A stretch of DNA of 64,000 nt from CAVXGU01 sp963761615 (GCA_963761615.1 CAVXGU010000001.1:186001-250000); one strand, 5' to 3'. Shown: positions 52,847 through 63,039, counted from the stretch's first letter. Notes: generated by a model not told the origin, from the letters alone. A program made the numbers and translations.

Positions 52847-55119
52847 GCCCGCTCCAGGCGCGCGTAGCGCGCGCGAAGGGTCTTGCGGCCCACGGCGTTG
52901 AACCGCACCACGAGGCGGAAGTCGTCGTCCAGGGCCTCGACGCTGAGCACCGTCCCGAGGCCGAACTGCTGGTGGCGCACGTTCATGCCCGGCCGCAGCG
53001 TCGTGCCGGTCGACTGGTCTTCGTCCTCGTAGGAGTACGCGGGCTGCTCGTCCCGCGATCGCGTGCCGCGGCCGCTGCGCCCCTCGAATCCCGCGCGGGC
53101 CCCGTAGCTGCCCAGCCGGGTCTGATGGGGTGAAGACGTGAACGGCGTGACGCGCTCGACGAGGTCCGGCGGGACCTCGTCGACGAACCGCGACGGCTCG
53201 CTCGACTGGTACTCGCCGAAGATGCGGCGGCGGGCGGCCCCGGTCAGCACCAGGGTCGAGCGTGCGCGCGTCATGCCGACGTAGCAGAGTCGCCGCTCCT
53301 CCTCCAGCTCCTCTTCGCTGTCGCTCGAGCGCGAGTGCGGGAACAGCCCCTCTTCCATTCCTGCGAGCACGACGACCGGAAACTCGAGGCCCTTGGCGCT
53401 GTGCAGCGTCATGAGCCACACGCGGGCGTCGGCCGAGCCCTGCTCCTCGTCGCTGTCGGAGAGCAGCGACAGGCGGTCCACGAAGCCGCCGAGCGTCGGT
53501 TCGCTCTCCCGGCTCTCGTACTCGCGGGCGGCCGACACGAGCTCGGCGAGGTTCTCGATCCGCCCCTCGGCCTCCTCGCTCCGCTCCTCGCGGAGATCCT
53601 GGAGGTACCCGCTGCGATCGAGCATCTTGCCGATCGCGATCGACACCGGTTCGTCGCGGGCCGTGGCCGCCAGCGTCGCGATCAGGTCGCGAAACACGGC
53701 GAGGGACGCCGCCGCGCGCGGGGCGAACAGCCTGGCGTCGAGGCCGTGAATCAGGCGCGCCCACAGCGAGTTCGCCGCCGGCGCGGGCTGCAGCCCCGCG
53801 GCGATCAGGGGAAGATCCTCGGGCAGGGCCCCGGTTTCCACCGCGTCGAGTGCGTCCATGACGCCCTTGCCGATGCCGCGGGCCGGTGCGTTGATCACGC
53901 GCCGCAGGCTGACGTCGTCGTGCGGGTTGATCACGAGGCGCATGTACGCGAGCGCATCCTTGACCTCCTTGCGCTCGTAGAACCGCACGCCACCCACCAC
54001 CTTGTACGACGTGCCTCCGCGCATCAGCGCGTCCTCGATCGTCCGGGACTGCGAGTTGGTGCGGTAGAGGACGGCCACGGTGGAGCCGGGAGTCTCGCCG
54101 AGTGCGATGCGCGCGGTCCTGGCGATGAAGTCGGCCTCCTCCAGCTCGTCGCCGCCGCGGAAGTAGGTGATGCGCGCGCCGCCCTTGCGGTCGGTCCACA
54201 GCCGCTTGTCGGGGCGGTTGCGGTTCTGGCGGATGACGGCGGTGGCGGCATCGAGGATGACCTGCGTCGAGCGGTAGTTGCGCTCCAGCTTCACGACCGT
54301 GACTTCGGGGAAGTCCCGCTCGAAATCCAGGATGTTTCGCAGGTCCGCACCCCGCCACTTGTAGATCGACTGGTCGGGGTCGCCGACGACACAGAGATTC
54401 CGGTGCACTTCGGCGAGCCGCCGGATCAGGAGGTACTGCGGCCGGTTGGTGTCCTGGTACTCGTCGACCATCACGTAGCGGAACTGCTCGGCGTACCGGG
54501 TGCGCACGGCCGGTACCTGCTCGAAGAGCTCGACGGTCTTGAGCAGCAGGTCGTCGAAGTCGAGGGCGTTGGCGTCCCTGAGCGCCTGCAGGTAGTACGC
54601 GTAGACCTTCGAGACGTGCTCGCTGCGCCGGTTCCACCCGCCCTCGCTGGCCACGTCGTCCGGGCTCTCCATCCGGTTCTTGGCGTGGCTGATCTGCGAC
54701 AGGACGCCCCGCGGCTGCACCAGGCCATCGTCGATGTGGAGGGCCTTGAGCGCCGCTTTGACGACCGACAGCTGGTCGGAAGAGTCGTAGATGACGAAAT
54801 CGCGGGACAGGCCGATGGCCGGGGCCTCGCGGCGGAGCAGCCGGGCGCAGAGCGAGTGGAACGTCGAGACCCACATGCGGCTGCAGTCGCCGCCGACGAG
54901 CGACTCGACGCGCGCCCGCATCTCCTCGGCCGCCTTGTTGGTGAACGTCACCGCCAGGAGCTCGTGGGGCTCGGCGTGGCCGTCGCCGACCAGGTACGCG
55001 ATGCGGCTGGTGATGACGCGCGTCTTGCCCGAGCCCGCGCCGGCGAGAATCAGGAGCGGTCCCGTCCGGTGCAGGACGGCTTCGCGCTGCTCGGGATTGA
55101 GAGTATCGAGGAACTGCAT
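52843..55119 (-). CDS. pcrA: UvrD/PcrA/Rep-family DNA helicase
   Basis: 758 residues. Superfamily 1 motifs are complete: NPEQREAV (Q), AGAGSGKT (I), TFTNKAAEEM (Ia), DEYQDTN (II), GDPDQSIYKWRGA (III), LERNYRST (IV), LHSAKGLEF (V) and VGMTRAR (VI). The C-terminal Tudor-like region (GTVLSVEALDDDFRLVVRF) resembles PcrA. It unwinds DNA in repair and in clearing RNA polymerase. It follows glmS by 28 bases. Confidence 0.94.
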   Translation of the reverse strand: MQFLDTLNPEQREAVLHRTGPLLILAGAGSGKTRVITSRIAYLVGDGHAEPHELLAVTFTNKAAEEMRARVESLVGGDCSRMWVSTFHSLCARLLRREAPAIGLSRDFVIYDSSDQLSVVKAALKALHIDDGLVQPRGVLSQISHAKNRMESPDDVASEGGWNRRSEHVSKVYAYYLQALRDANALDFDDLLLKTVELFEQVPAVRTRYAEQFRYVMVDEYQDTNRPQYLLIRRLAEVHRNLCVVGDPDQSIYKWRGADLRNILDFERDFPEVTVVKLERNYRSTQVILDAATAVIRQNRNRPDKRLWTDRKGGARITYFRGGDELEEADFIARTARIALGETPGSTVAVLYRTNSQSRTIEDALMRGGTSYKVVGGVRFYERKEVKDALAYMRLVINPHDDVSLRRVINAPARGIGKGVMDALDAVETGALPEDLPLIAAGLQPAPAANSLWARLIHGLDARLFAPRAAASLAVFRDLIATLAATARDEPVSIAIGKMLDRSGYLQDLREERSEEAEGRIENLAELVSAAREYESRESEPTLGGFVDRLSLLSDSDEEQGSADARVWLMTLHSAKGLEFPVVVLAGMEEGLFPHSRSSDSEEELEEERRLCYVGMTRARSTLVLTGAARRRIFGEYQSSEPSRFVDEVPPDLVERVTPFTSSPHQTRLGSYGARAGFEGRSGRGTRSRDEQPAYSYEDEDQSTGTTLRPGMNVRHQQFGLGTVLSVEALDDDFRLVVRFNAVGRKTLRARYARLERA

Positions 55120-55147
55120 GAGGGCCCGGGGACGCGATCCCCAGGTC

Positions 55148-56992
55148 CTATTCTACCGTGACGCTCTTCGCGAGGTTTCTCGGCTGATCGACGTCGCAGC
55201 CGCGCCGGACGGCGACGTTGTACGCCAGGAGCTGGAGCGGGAGGACGAGCACCAGGGGGGTCAGCAACTCCGGCGCCTCCGGCACGGTCAGCAGCAGGTC
55301 GCTGGCCGGATCCAGCACGGACGTCAGGGAGTCGTGGTCCCTGGTCGCGAGCGCCACGACGATGCCGCCGCGCGCCTTCACTTCCTGGATGTTCCCGATC
55401 ATCTTGTCGAACACCCGGTCGCGCGGCGCCAGCGTGACGACGGGCATGCGCTCGTCGATGAGCGCGATCGGTCCGTGCTTCATCTCCCCGGCGGGATAGC
55501 CCTCGGCGTGGATGTACGAGATCTCCTTCAGCTTCAGGGCACCCTCGAGGGCGATGGGATAGTTGATGCCGCGGCCGAGATAGAGGAAGTCGGTCCGCGT
55601 GTAGAGCCGGCCCGCGATCTCCTCGATCTCCGGCGCCAGCTTCAGCACCTCGTCGAGCAGCAGCGGCAGCTGGATGAGGGCATCCACGTGCGGCTTGGAG
55701 GCCTCGAGGGACAGCTCGCCCCGCGCCTGCGCCAGCCGCAGGGCGAACAGGTACAGCGCCACCAGCTGGGACGTGAAGGCCTTGGTGGAGGCGACGCCGA
55801 TCTCCGGGCCGGCGTGCGTCAGGATCGTGCCCGTCGTCTCCCGCGTCGCCATGCTGCCGACGACGTTGCAGATCGCAAGGCTGGATGCCCCGCCCCGCTT
55901 GGCCTGGCGCAGCGCCGCGAGCGTGTCGGCGGTCTCGCCCGACTGGGTGATCACGAGGGCCAGCGTCCCTGGCGAGACGATCGGGTCGCGGTACCGGTAT
56001 TCCGAGCCGTAGTCGACCTCGACCGGCACCCGGGCCAGGGCCTCGATCATGAACTTCCCGATCAACGCCGAGTGCCACGACGTGCCGCAGCCCAGGATCG
56101 TGACGTGCGTGAAGGCCGCGAGCTGCGCGTCCGTCAGGTTCATCTCCTCCAGGAACACCTTGCCCGTGTCCTGGGAGATGCGCCCGAGCGCCGTCTCCCG
56201 GACGGCCGAGGGCTGCTCGAAGATCTCCTTCAGCATGAAGTGCCGGTAACCGGCTTTCTCCGCCATGATCGGATCCCAGAGCACGCGCTGCGTCGCCTCG
56301 GAGACCGGCCGGCCGAAGAAGTCCGTGAACACGACGCCCGTCCGCGTGATGACGGCCATCTCCTCGTCGCCCAGGAACACCACGTCACGCGTGTGGTTCA
56401 GAATCGCGGGGATGTCGGACGCGACGAAGAACTCGCCGTCTCCGAGGCCGACGACCAGGGGAGGGCCGTTGCGGACCGCGACGATCTTGTCGGGATCGTC
56501 GGCCGAGATCAGGACGAGGGCGAACAGCCCGCGCATCAGCATGAGCGCCCGCCGGACGGCATTCTCCAGGCCGTCGTCCTTCATCTCGCGCTCGACCAGG
56601 TGGGCGACGATCTCGGTGTCCGTTTCCGTGACGAAACGGTGGCCTTCCTTCTGCAGATCCCGCTTCAGGTCGAGGTAGTTCTCGATGATCCCGTTGTGGA
56701 CGACGACGATCTTGCCCGTGCAGTCGCGATGCGGATGGGCGTTCTCCTCGGTCGGGCGCCCGTGCGTCGCCCAGCGCGTGTGGCCCACGCCGTACTCACC
56801 GGAGATCGGCTCGGCGCGAATCGCCTCCTCGAGGCGCGAGAGCTTGCCTGCGCTGCGCCGCAGCTCCACGTGACCGTCGTGTACCACGGCCACGCCCGCG
56901 GAATCGTACCCGCGGTACTCGAGCCGCCGCAGACCGTCGATGAGAACAGGCACGACGTCCTTCGAACCGATGTATCCGATGATTCCGCACAT
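55148..56992 (-). CDS. glmS: Glucosamine-6-phosphate synthase
   Basis: 614 residues. The glutaminase starts with the nucleophile Cys2 (MCGIIGYIG), followed by HTRWATHG. The two SIS isomerase domains and the C-terminus NLAKSVTVE are intact. It makes GlcN-6-P from fructose-6-P and glutamine, the first step to UDP-GlcNAc. glmU lies 38 bases upstream, so the pathway is clustered. No glmS ribozyme was recognised in this short gap. Confidence 0.96.
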   Translation of the reverse strand: MCGIIGYIGSKDVVPVLIDGLRRLEYRGYDSAGVAVVHDGHVELRRSAGKLSRLEEAIRAEPISGEYGVGHTRWATHGRPTEENAHPHRDCTGKIVVVHNGIIENYLDLKRDLQKEGHRFVTETDTEIVAHLVEREMKDDGLENAVRRALMLMRGLFALVLISADDPDKIVAVRNGPPLVVGLGDGEFFVASDIPAILNHTRDVVFLGDEEMAVITRTGVVFTDFFGRPVSEATQRVLWDPIMAEKAGYRHFMLKEIFEQPSAVRETALGRISQDTGKVFLEEMNLTDAQLAAFTHVTILGCGTSWHSALIGKFMIEALARVPVEVDYGSEYRYRDPIVSPGTLALVITQSGETADTLAALRQAKRGGASSLAICNVVGSMATRETTGTILTHAGPEIGVASTKAFTSQLVALYLFALRLAQARGELSLEASKPHVDALIQLPLLLDEVLKLAPEIEEIAGRLYTRTDFLYLGRGINYPIALEGALKLKEISYIHAEGYPAGEMKHGPIALIDERMPVVTLAPRDRVFDKMIGNIQEVKARGGIVVALATRDHDSLTSVLDPASDLLLTVPEAPELLTPLVLVLPLQLLAYNVAVRRGCDVDQPRNLAKSVTVE

Positions 56993-57030
56993 CGTCTTCT
57001 TCCCTTGCGGGGTTCACCGCCTGCCGTCCC

Positions 57031-58443
57031 TCAGCGCTTCTTGCGGCCGGCGGGTTCGGCGGTCTTCGCCTTCCCCCGCTTCTTCACCCAGCCGGGGAGG
57101 TTGCGTTGCTTGCCCGCGCTGACCGCGAGCGCTCCGGCCGGCACGTCCTCGCGAACGGTCGTGCCCGTGCCGACGTAGGCACCCTGGCCGATCGTGACCG
57201 GAGCGACGAGCTGCGAGTCGCTGCCGACGAACGCGCCGTCTTCGATGGTCGTCGGATGTTTGGCCGCGCCGTCGTAGTTGCACGTGATGACGCCGGCGCC
57301 GACGTTGACGCTCGCGCCGATGGTCGCGTCGCCCAGGTACGCCAGGTGCATCGCCTTGGATCCCGGACCGAGCACCGTCTTCTTGAGCTCGACGAAGTTG
57401 CCGACGCGCGCGCCCGCGCGCAGATCCGCCCCCTGGCGCAGGTGCGCGAACGGTCCGACCCGCGCGTCGGATCCCACGACCGCCTCGCGGATGACCGAGT
57501 GGTCGTACACGATCACGCGATCCCCGAGGATCGAGTCGGCGATGCGCACGCCGCTGTGAATCTCGCAGGCCGCGCCGATCGACGTGCGGCCCTCGAGCGA
57601 TACACCCGGGTGGATCACCGTGTCGGGCCCCACGACGACACCCGCATCGATGTAGATCGTCGCTGGATCCTCGAGCGTCACACCAGCCGCCATCAGCGCA
57701 TCGTTCGCGTCCTGTCGCACCAGTCGGGTCACCTCGGCGAGCTCCTTCCGGCTGTTGACCCCCAGAATCTCACGGACGTCCTCGATCTCGATGGTCGACA
57801 CGCGGCGTCCCGCCTCGCGGCACCAGGCCACGAAGTCCGTCAGGTAGTACTCGCCCTGCGCGTTTGCCGCCGCGATACGGCCGAGCATGCCGAACAGCCC
57901 GTCCAGTGCGAAGGCATAAATGCCCGAGTTGATCTCGTGGATCGCACGTTCTGCGGCGGTCGCATCGCGATCCTCGACGATGCGTGCAATTTCGCCGCCG
58001 GATCGCACGACGCGTCCGTAGCCCGTCGGGTCCGGCGCGCTCGCGGTGACGACGGTCGCCGCGGCATGCCCGCAAAGGTGCGTGTCGAGGAGCGATCGAA
58101 GCGTTGCCGGCTTCAGCAGCGGCACGTCGCCCGAGAGCATCAGCAATGTTCCCTTCGAGTCGCGGAGCGCAGATTCGGTCGATCGGAGCGCGTGGGCGGT
58201 CCCGAGCTGTGGCTCCTGCACCACAAACGTGAGGTCTTTCCAGCCCGCGAGGGCGTCGCGGATGAGGTCTCCGCGGTGACCGACGACGACCGTGATCGAT
58301 TGGGGCTGGAGGGTCCGGGCCGTTCGGAGGACGAGCTCGATCATCGGCACGCCGCCCACGCGGTGCAGCACTTTGGGGACCGCGGACTTCATCCGCGTCC
58401 CTTTACCGGCCGCCAGCACGACGACGTGAAGTGGAGTGGTCAC
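57031..58443 (-). CDS. glmU: Bifunctional GlmU (GlcNAc-1-P uridyltransferase / acetyltransferase)
   Basis: 470 residues from GTG 58443. The uridyltransferase part has VVLAAGKGTRMKSAVPKVL and QEPQLGTAHAL. The left-handed beta-helix with hexapeptide repeats covers about 260-440, with KKTVLGPGSKAMHLAYLGD and ITCNYDGAAKH. It makes UDP-GlcNAc for peptidoglycan and LPS. A Lys/Arg-rich tail closes the protein. Confidence 0.95.
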   Translation of the reverse strand: MTTPLHVVVLAAGKGTRMKSAVPKVLHRVGGVPMIELVLRTARTLQPQSITVVVGHRGDLIRDALAGWKDLTFVVQEPQLGTAHALRSTESALRDSKGTLLMLSGDVPLLKPATLRSLLDTHLCGHAAATVVTASAPDPTGYGRVVRSGGEIARIVEDRDATAAERAIHEINSGIYAFALDGLFGMLGRIAAANAQGEYYLTDFVAWCREAGRRVSTIEIEDVREILGVNSRKELAEVTRLVRQDANDALMAAGVTLEDPATIYIDAGVVVGPDTVIHPGVSLEGRTSIGAACEIHSGVRIADSILGDRVIVYDHSVIREAVVGSDARVGPFAHLRQGADLRAGARVGNFVELKKTVLGPGSKAMHLAYLGDATIGASVNVGAGVITCNYDGAAKHPTTIEDGAFVGSDSQLVAPVTIGQGAYVGTGTTVREDVPAGALAVSAGKQRNLPGWVKKRGKAKTAEPAGRKKR

Positions 58444-58513
58444 GGTCAGCAAGGGCGCCAGGTGCCCGGCCTCGGGCGACTGCGGCAACCTCCGCCAGGC
58501 GCCCGACTTCTGA

Positions 58514-59185
58514 TTATCGTCCGGTTCGCGGCCGGCGGCGATCGAAGCGTGGAACGGAGGGCGACCCCGACGAAACGGCTTCGATGGCCGCCCGGAACGC
58601 CTCGTCGTCGCGGATCGGATCGAGATCCGAGTCCTGGCGGGCGTAGGCGCGATTCTCGGGGTTGAGCACCATGGCGCGCTCGAGGTGGGCGATGGCGGCA
58701 ATGTGGTCGCCCCGCTGGGCGTGGGCCACCCCGAGCATGTAGATCGCGTGGTCGTTGTCGGGATCTTCGTCGCGGACGAGGTGGAGCTGCTTGATCGCCT
58801 CGTCGTAGTCGCCCGCGTTGATCGCGAGCGTGGCGGCATACAGCCGCTCCTCGACCGACTGGGGCTCCGCGACTCGCCGGGTCAGCTGGCGCTGGCAGAC
58901 GTTGAGGTAGAGCCGAACCCGCTCGTGCAGCTCCTTTTCTTCGGGGTAACTGGTCAGGACGGATTCGAGCAGCGTCCTCGCCTGCTCGTAGTCGTGCCGC
59001 TGCAGCGCTTCCATGCCCCGCTCGTAGACGGCGACCGCCTCGAAATAGGTCGATCGCCGTTGCCCGACCGCAGAAGACTCCTGCGGGCGCGGCGCGGGTG
59101 TGCTGTCGTCGTCCATGCTGTCGTCAATGGACGGGGAACCCGATTGAGTTCTAGCCGGCCTGGTAGGCGCCCGCCGCTTAGCCAT
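58514..59185 (-). CDS. Tetratricopeptide-repeat protein
   Basis: 223 residues from ATG 59185, with an AGGA-type site upstream. After a low-complexity N-terminal region there are about three TPR-like repeats (AVAVYERGMEALQRHDYEQARTLLE, AATLAINAGDYDEAIKQLHLV, AIYMLGVAHAQRGDHIAAIAHLERAMVL). No signal peptide is clear. It probably scaffolds protein contacts. It begins the leftward cluster leading to glmU. Confidence 0.75.
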   Translation of the reverse strand: MAKRRAPTRPARTQSGSPSIDDSMDDDSTPAPRPQESSAVGQRRSTYFEAVAVYERGMEALQRHDYEQARTLLESVLTSYPEEKELHERVRLYLNVCQRQLTRRVAEPQSVEERLYAATLAINAGDYDEAIKQLHLVRDEDPDNDHAIYMLGVAHAQRGDHIAAIAHLERAMVLNPENRAYARQDSDLDPIRDDEAFRAAIEAVSSGSPSVPRFDRRRPRTGR

Positions 59186-59219
59186 GAACGTCCTGTGGGG
59201 CCGAAACCGAAGGGACGGT

Positions 59220-59248
59220 AAGGTAACAGAATGTCCTTGCTCGGTCAA
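59220..59248 (-). promoter_or_regulatory. Putative promoter of the TPR-glmUS cluster
   Basis: On the minus strand TTGACC (plus 59243-59248) is followed after 17 bases by TACCTT (plus 59220-59225), 34 bases upstream of the TPR start. Confidence 0.45.
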
Positions 59249-59277
59249 GAAGCCGGCCCTGACCCTCAGTGGCTAGG

Positions 59278-60126
59278 TCATTCAGCAGATTTCTTGGCAT
59301 GTTCGACCGCCGCGTAGACCTCGTTTGGCGCAAGTCCGTACTTCCTCCCCAGGTGTGCCAGTGCCTTGCGGCGGGAGAGTCCTGCACTCTTTGTCATGGC
59401 TGCAAACTCAGTCGCCAGGCTTTGGTCCGAGCACAGCTCAGCCCGAACATTATCTGTCTTATGACCAAATTCAACGACTACCGCATACTCGCCGCGGGCC
59501 GGCTCGACGCTATTGATGACCTCAGTTATAGGTTGTATAACCAAAGTCTCATGGATCTTCGTGAGCTCTCTGGCCAAACAAATATGGCATTCACCCATAT
59601 TTGAGCGCAGTGCTTCCAGCGTGCTGCGAATTCTGTGTGGCGATTCGAAGAATACCGTCGTGCGATCAGCCGAGGCGATGGTGTCAAACCACTTCTTTCG
59701 GTCTTTCGGCCTAGTTGGTGGAAACCCCATGAACAGAAACGTGTCCGCGGGGAACCCCGATGCGGCCAGGGCGGCGGTGACGGCACTGGGGCCCGGAATC
59801 GGGACGACCTTGACCCCCCCGGCGTGCGCGGCACGGACCAGTCGCTGGCCCGGATCGGAAACCGTCGGCGTCCCCGCGTCCGAGACGAGCGCGACATCGT
59901 CGCCCTGCTGGAGCCGCGCCAGCAGGGCTGGAGCCTTGCGGTCCTCGTTGTGCGCGTGAAGACTGGTCGTGGCGGTCGGGATCGCGTAGCGAGCGAGGAG
60001 CCCGCGCGTGCGCCGCGTGTCCTCGGCCGCGATCACAGCGACCTCACGCAGCACGCGCAGCGCCCGGGCGGTCACATCGTCGAGGTTGCCGATCGGCGTG
60101 GCGACCACGAAGAGCGTGCCGGGCAT
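59278..60126 (-). CDS. rsmI: 16S rRNA (cytidine-1402-2'-O)-methyltransferase RsmI
   Basis: 282 residues from ATG 60126. The tetrapyrrole-methylase fold shows FVVATPIGNLDDVTARAL, DTRRT, ALVSDAGTPTVSDPG and IPGPSAVTAALAASG; the C-terminal helical region RRKALAHLGRKYGLAPNEVY is usual for RsmI. It 2'-O-methylates C1402 of 16S rRNA. It is divergent from the DUF885 gene; opposing -10 elements overlap in between. The 92 bases between it and the TPR start carry only the promoter above. Confidence 0.93.
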   Translation of the reverse strand: MPGTLFVVATPIGNLDDVTARALRVLREVAVIAAEDTRRTRGLLARYAIPTATTSLHAHNEDRKAPALLARLQQGDDVALVSDAGTPTVSDPGQRLVRAAHAGGVKVVPIPGPSAVTAALAASGFPADTFLFMGFPPTRPKDRKKWFDTIASADRTTVFFESPHRIRSTLEALRSNMGECHICLARELTKIHETLVIQPITEVINSVEPARGEYAVVVEFGHKTDNVRAELCSDQSLATEFAAMTKSAGLSRRKALAHLGRKYGLAPNEVYAAVEHAKKSAE

Positions 60127-60141
60127 GGAAAGAAGGCGCTT

Positions 60142-60152
60142 TATTGTACCAT
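60142..60152. promoter_or_regulatory. Overlapping divergent -10 elements (rsmI / DUF885)
   Basis: TACAAT on the minus strand (plus 60143-60148) overlaps TACCAT on the plus strand (60147-60152). They would serve rsmI, 17 bases away, and the DUF885 gene, 12 bases away. Confidence 0.4.
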
Positions 60153-60164
60153 TGACGATTGCCC

Positions 60165-61828
60165 ATGATTGCGTCCGAGCCGCTGCCGCACTTCGTCGAC
60201 GATCTGCTCGCGTACCTGCACGAGGTCCATCCGACGCACGCGACCCTCGACGGCGTACACGTCTACGACGACCTTCTGGAAGATCTGAGCCGTCACGCGA
60301 TCGAGGGTGAGGCGCACGCCCTCGCGGGCTATCTGCGCCGCCTGCAGGAGATCGGCCAGAACGGGATGACCGGCGTCGAGCGGCTCGAGCACCGGATGCT
60401 CGCCGAACAGATCCAGGCGCGCATGTTCGAGCTGGAGGTCGTGCGGACCTGGGAGCGCAACCCCCAGTACTACTCGGACATCCTGGCGTCGAGCCTGGCA
60501 GGCCAGGCGCTCTTCTCCTACGCGCCGCTCGCCGAGCGGGCGCGGCGGGTGGTGTCGAAGCTCCATCAGACCCCGCGCCTCGTGCAGGCGGCGCGCGACA
60601 ACGTGAAGGATCCGCCGGGATCTTCGTCAAGCTCGGCATCGAGACGATGAAGGGCGCGCTGAAGTTCATCGAGCAGGACCTGCCGCGCGCCTTCTCGGCG
60701 CTGGACGATCTGCACCTTCTCGGCGACCTGGCGGACGCCCAGGCGGAGGCGATTCAGGCCGTCGCGTCGTACATCGGCCATCTCGAGCAGGACGTGGCGC
60801 CGAAGGCGCGGGCGTCGTTCCGCCTGGGACGCGACAAGTTCGAGCAGAAGCTGCGGCTCGACGAGGGTTTCTCGCTGCCGGTCGAGCGGCTGCTGGCGAT
60901 CGCGCTGCGGGAGCTGCAGGCCACGCAGGAGCAGTTCCGCGCCCTCGCGGGTCGCATGAACGGCGGCGATCCGCTCCAGGCCTGGGCGCACACGAAGGCC
61001 CAGCACCCGGCGCCGGGGGAGCTCGCGGACGTCGGGCGCCGCCAGCTCGAGGCGCTGCAGACCTTCGTCGAGCGGCAGGCGATCGTGACCGTTCCGGAGT
61101 CGGAGCCGGTCACCGTGGCGGAGACGCCGGACTTCTATCGCTGGTCGTTCGCGAGCATGTGGACGCCGGGGCCCTTCGAGGCGAAGCCGACGGGCGCGTA
61201 CTACTACCTCACCGATGCGGACCGGTCGTGGCCGATCGAACGGCAGCGCGAGTACCTCCGCGATTTCAACATCCCCACGCTCTGGTCCATCTCGATCCAC
61301 GAGGTGTACCCGGGGCACTTCCTCCACTACCAGCACCTGCGGCGGGTCACGTCGAAGGCGAGGAAGTCGATCCTGTTCGCGCCGGGCTCGTTCGTCGAGG
61401 GATGGGCGCACTACTGCGAGCAGATGATGATCGAGGCGGGGTTCGGACACCGGGAGTACGACGTCCAGCTCGGCCAGCTCGCCGAGGCCCTGGTGCGCCT
61501 GGCGCGGGCCGTCGTCGGGATCCGCCTGCACACCGAGGACATGTCGGTCGAGCAGGGTGTGCGCTTCTTCCGCGACGAGGCCTTCATGGAGGAGGCGAGC
61601 GCCAGGCGCGAGGCCGAGCGCGGGACGTTCGATCCCACCTATCTCGTCTACGCCATCGGGAAGCTCATGCTGCTGAAGCTGCGTCAGGACTACAAGCAGC
61701 AGGTCGGCAAGGGGTTCTCGCTTCGCGCCTTCCACGACACGCTGCTCGGCCAGGGCACCGCGCCGTTCTGGCTCCATCGACAGCTCATGCTCGAGCCCGC
61801 GGGAGCCGGCGACGTGGAGCTGGAGTAG
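60165..61828 (+). CDS. DUF885-family predicted metallo-hydrolase (frameshifted)
   Basis: From ATG 60165. The frame breaks near 60616-60620, where CCGCCGGG-ATC appears to lack one G. Restoring it joins DNVKDPPG to IFVKLGIETMKGAL and gives 554 residues. The DUF885 signature HEVYPGHFLHYQHL occurs near residue 380, with GWAHYCEQMM after it; a bound metal is likely. Members are thought to be peptidases, but the substrate is unknown. No signal peptide is visible. Confidence 0.8.
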
Positions 61829-61831
61829 GAC

Positions 61832-62137
61832 ATGCCGCTCTACGAATACGAGTGCGACGCGTGCGGGCACCGCTTCGAGGTCATCCAGAAGTTCTCGGAT
61901 CCGCCGGTCAAGGCGTGTCCGTCCTGCGGCGGCACGGTGCACAAGCTGGTGTCGTCGCCGGCGTTCCAGTTCAAGGGCACCGGGTGGTACGTGACCGACT
62001 ACGCCAAGAAGTCGGGCGCGCCGGCCGGGAAGGAGACCAAGAGCGCCGGGCCGTCCGAGAGCAAGACCGAGGCGAAGGACACCAAGGCCGCGGCGCCGGA
62101 CTCGGCCGCCCCCCCGTCTACGACGAAAGCGTCTTGA
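61832..62137 (+). CDS. FmdB-type zinc-ribbon protein
   Basis: 101 residues. MPLYEYECDACGHRFEV and ACPSCGG form the CxxC-CxxC ribbon of the FmdB/CxxC_CXXC_SSSS family, followed by SSPAFQFKGTGWY. The C-terminal 40 residues are low-complexity Lys/Ala/Ser. It starts four bases after the DUF885 stop. Its last 20 bases overlap the convergent galU end. The cellular role is not established. Confidence 0.82.
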   Translation: MPLYEYECDACGHRFEVIQKFSDPPVKACPSCGGTVHKLVSSPAFQFKGTGWYVTDYAKKSGAPAGKETKSAGPSESKTEAKDTKAAAPDSAAPPSTTKAS

Positions 62138-62999
62138 GGTAGGCGGAGAACTTGTCGGCGAGGTCGGGCCGCCGCAGCGCGAAGTAGACGACCGCCTTGA
62201 GGAAGCCGAGCTTGTTGCCCGTGTCGTGCCGCACGCCCTTGACCTCGCAGGCGTAGATCGATCGCTTCTTCAGCAGGTCCCTGAGCCCGTTGGTCAGCTG
62301 AATCTCGCCAGTTTTGTCGCGCGCCGTCGCGGCGAGCGCCGGAAAGATGTCCGGCGTCAGGATGTAGCGTCCGATGATGGCCAGGTCGGACGGCGCGTCG
62401 TCCGCGGCCGGCTTCTCCACCAGGTCCTCGACCCGGTACACCCCCTCGCCGAGCTCGGACCACGACTTGTCGATGGCAATCACGCCGTACTTGGAGATCT
62501 CCTCGCGGGGCACGCGCTCGACCGCGAGCACCGGCCCCTGGACCTTGTCGAACACGTCGATGAGCTGCTTGATGGCCGGCGGGTTGGCGTCGATCACGTC
62601 GTCGCCGAGGATGACGGCGAAGGGCTCGTTGCCCACCAGCTCGCGCGTGACCAGCACGGCGTGGCCGAGCCCGAGGGCCTCGCCCTGGCGCACGTAGGCC
62701 ACGTTGATCATGTTCGAGATCTTCCGGACCTCGGCGAGCTGCTCGTGCTTGCCGCGTGCGTCCAGGAACGTCTCGAGCTCCACCGAGACGTCGAAGTGAT
62801 CCTCGATGGCGTTCTTGCCGCGTCCGGTCACCAGGATGATGTTGTCCAGCCCGGAGGCGACGGCTTCCTCGACGCCGTACTGGATGATCGGCTTGTCGAC
62901 CAGGGGCAGCATTTCCTTCGGCTGGGCCTTGGTGGCGGGGAGGAACCGCGTGCCGAGCCCGGCGGCGGGGAAGACGACTTTTCTGAGGCTGGTGGGCAC
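62118..62999 (-). CDS. galU: UTP-glucose-1-phosphate uridylyltransferase
   Basis: 293 residues from GTG 62999. VVFPAAGLGTRFLPATKAQPKEMLPLVDKP is the nucleotide-binding signature of GalU; GEALGLGHAV, VILGDDVI and TGEIQLT follow. It makes UDP-glucose for glycans. TACGAT on the minus strand ends seven bases before the GTG, so the mRNA may be leaderless. It is divergent from serS. Confidence 0.94.
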   Translation of the reverse strand: MPTSLRKVVFPAAGLGTRFLPATKAQPKEMLPLVDKPIIQYGVEEAVASGLDNIILVTGRGKNAIEDHFDVSVELETFLDARGKHEQLAEVRKISNMINVAYVRQGEALGLGHAVLVTRELVGNEPFAVILGDDVIDANPPAIKQLIDVFDKVQGPVLAVERVPREEISKYGVIAIDKSWSELGEGVYRVEDLVEKPAADDAPSDLAIIGRYILTPDIFPALAATARDKTGEIQLTNGLRDLLKKRSIYACEVKGVRHDTGNKLGFLKAVVYFALRRPDLADKFSAYLKTLSS

Positions 63000-63039
63000 G
63001 AACGCGATCGTAGCAGAGGACTCCGACGCCGCGCGAATA

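Noticed and set aside
56993..57030. glmS ribozyme riboswitch before glmS
   Set aside because: The glmU-glmS gap is only 38 bases, too short for the ribozyme.
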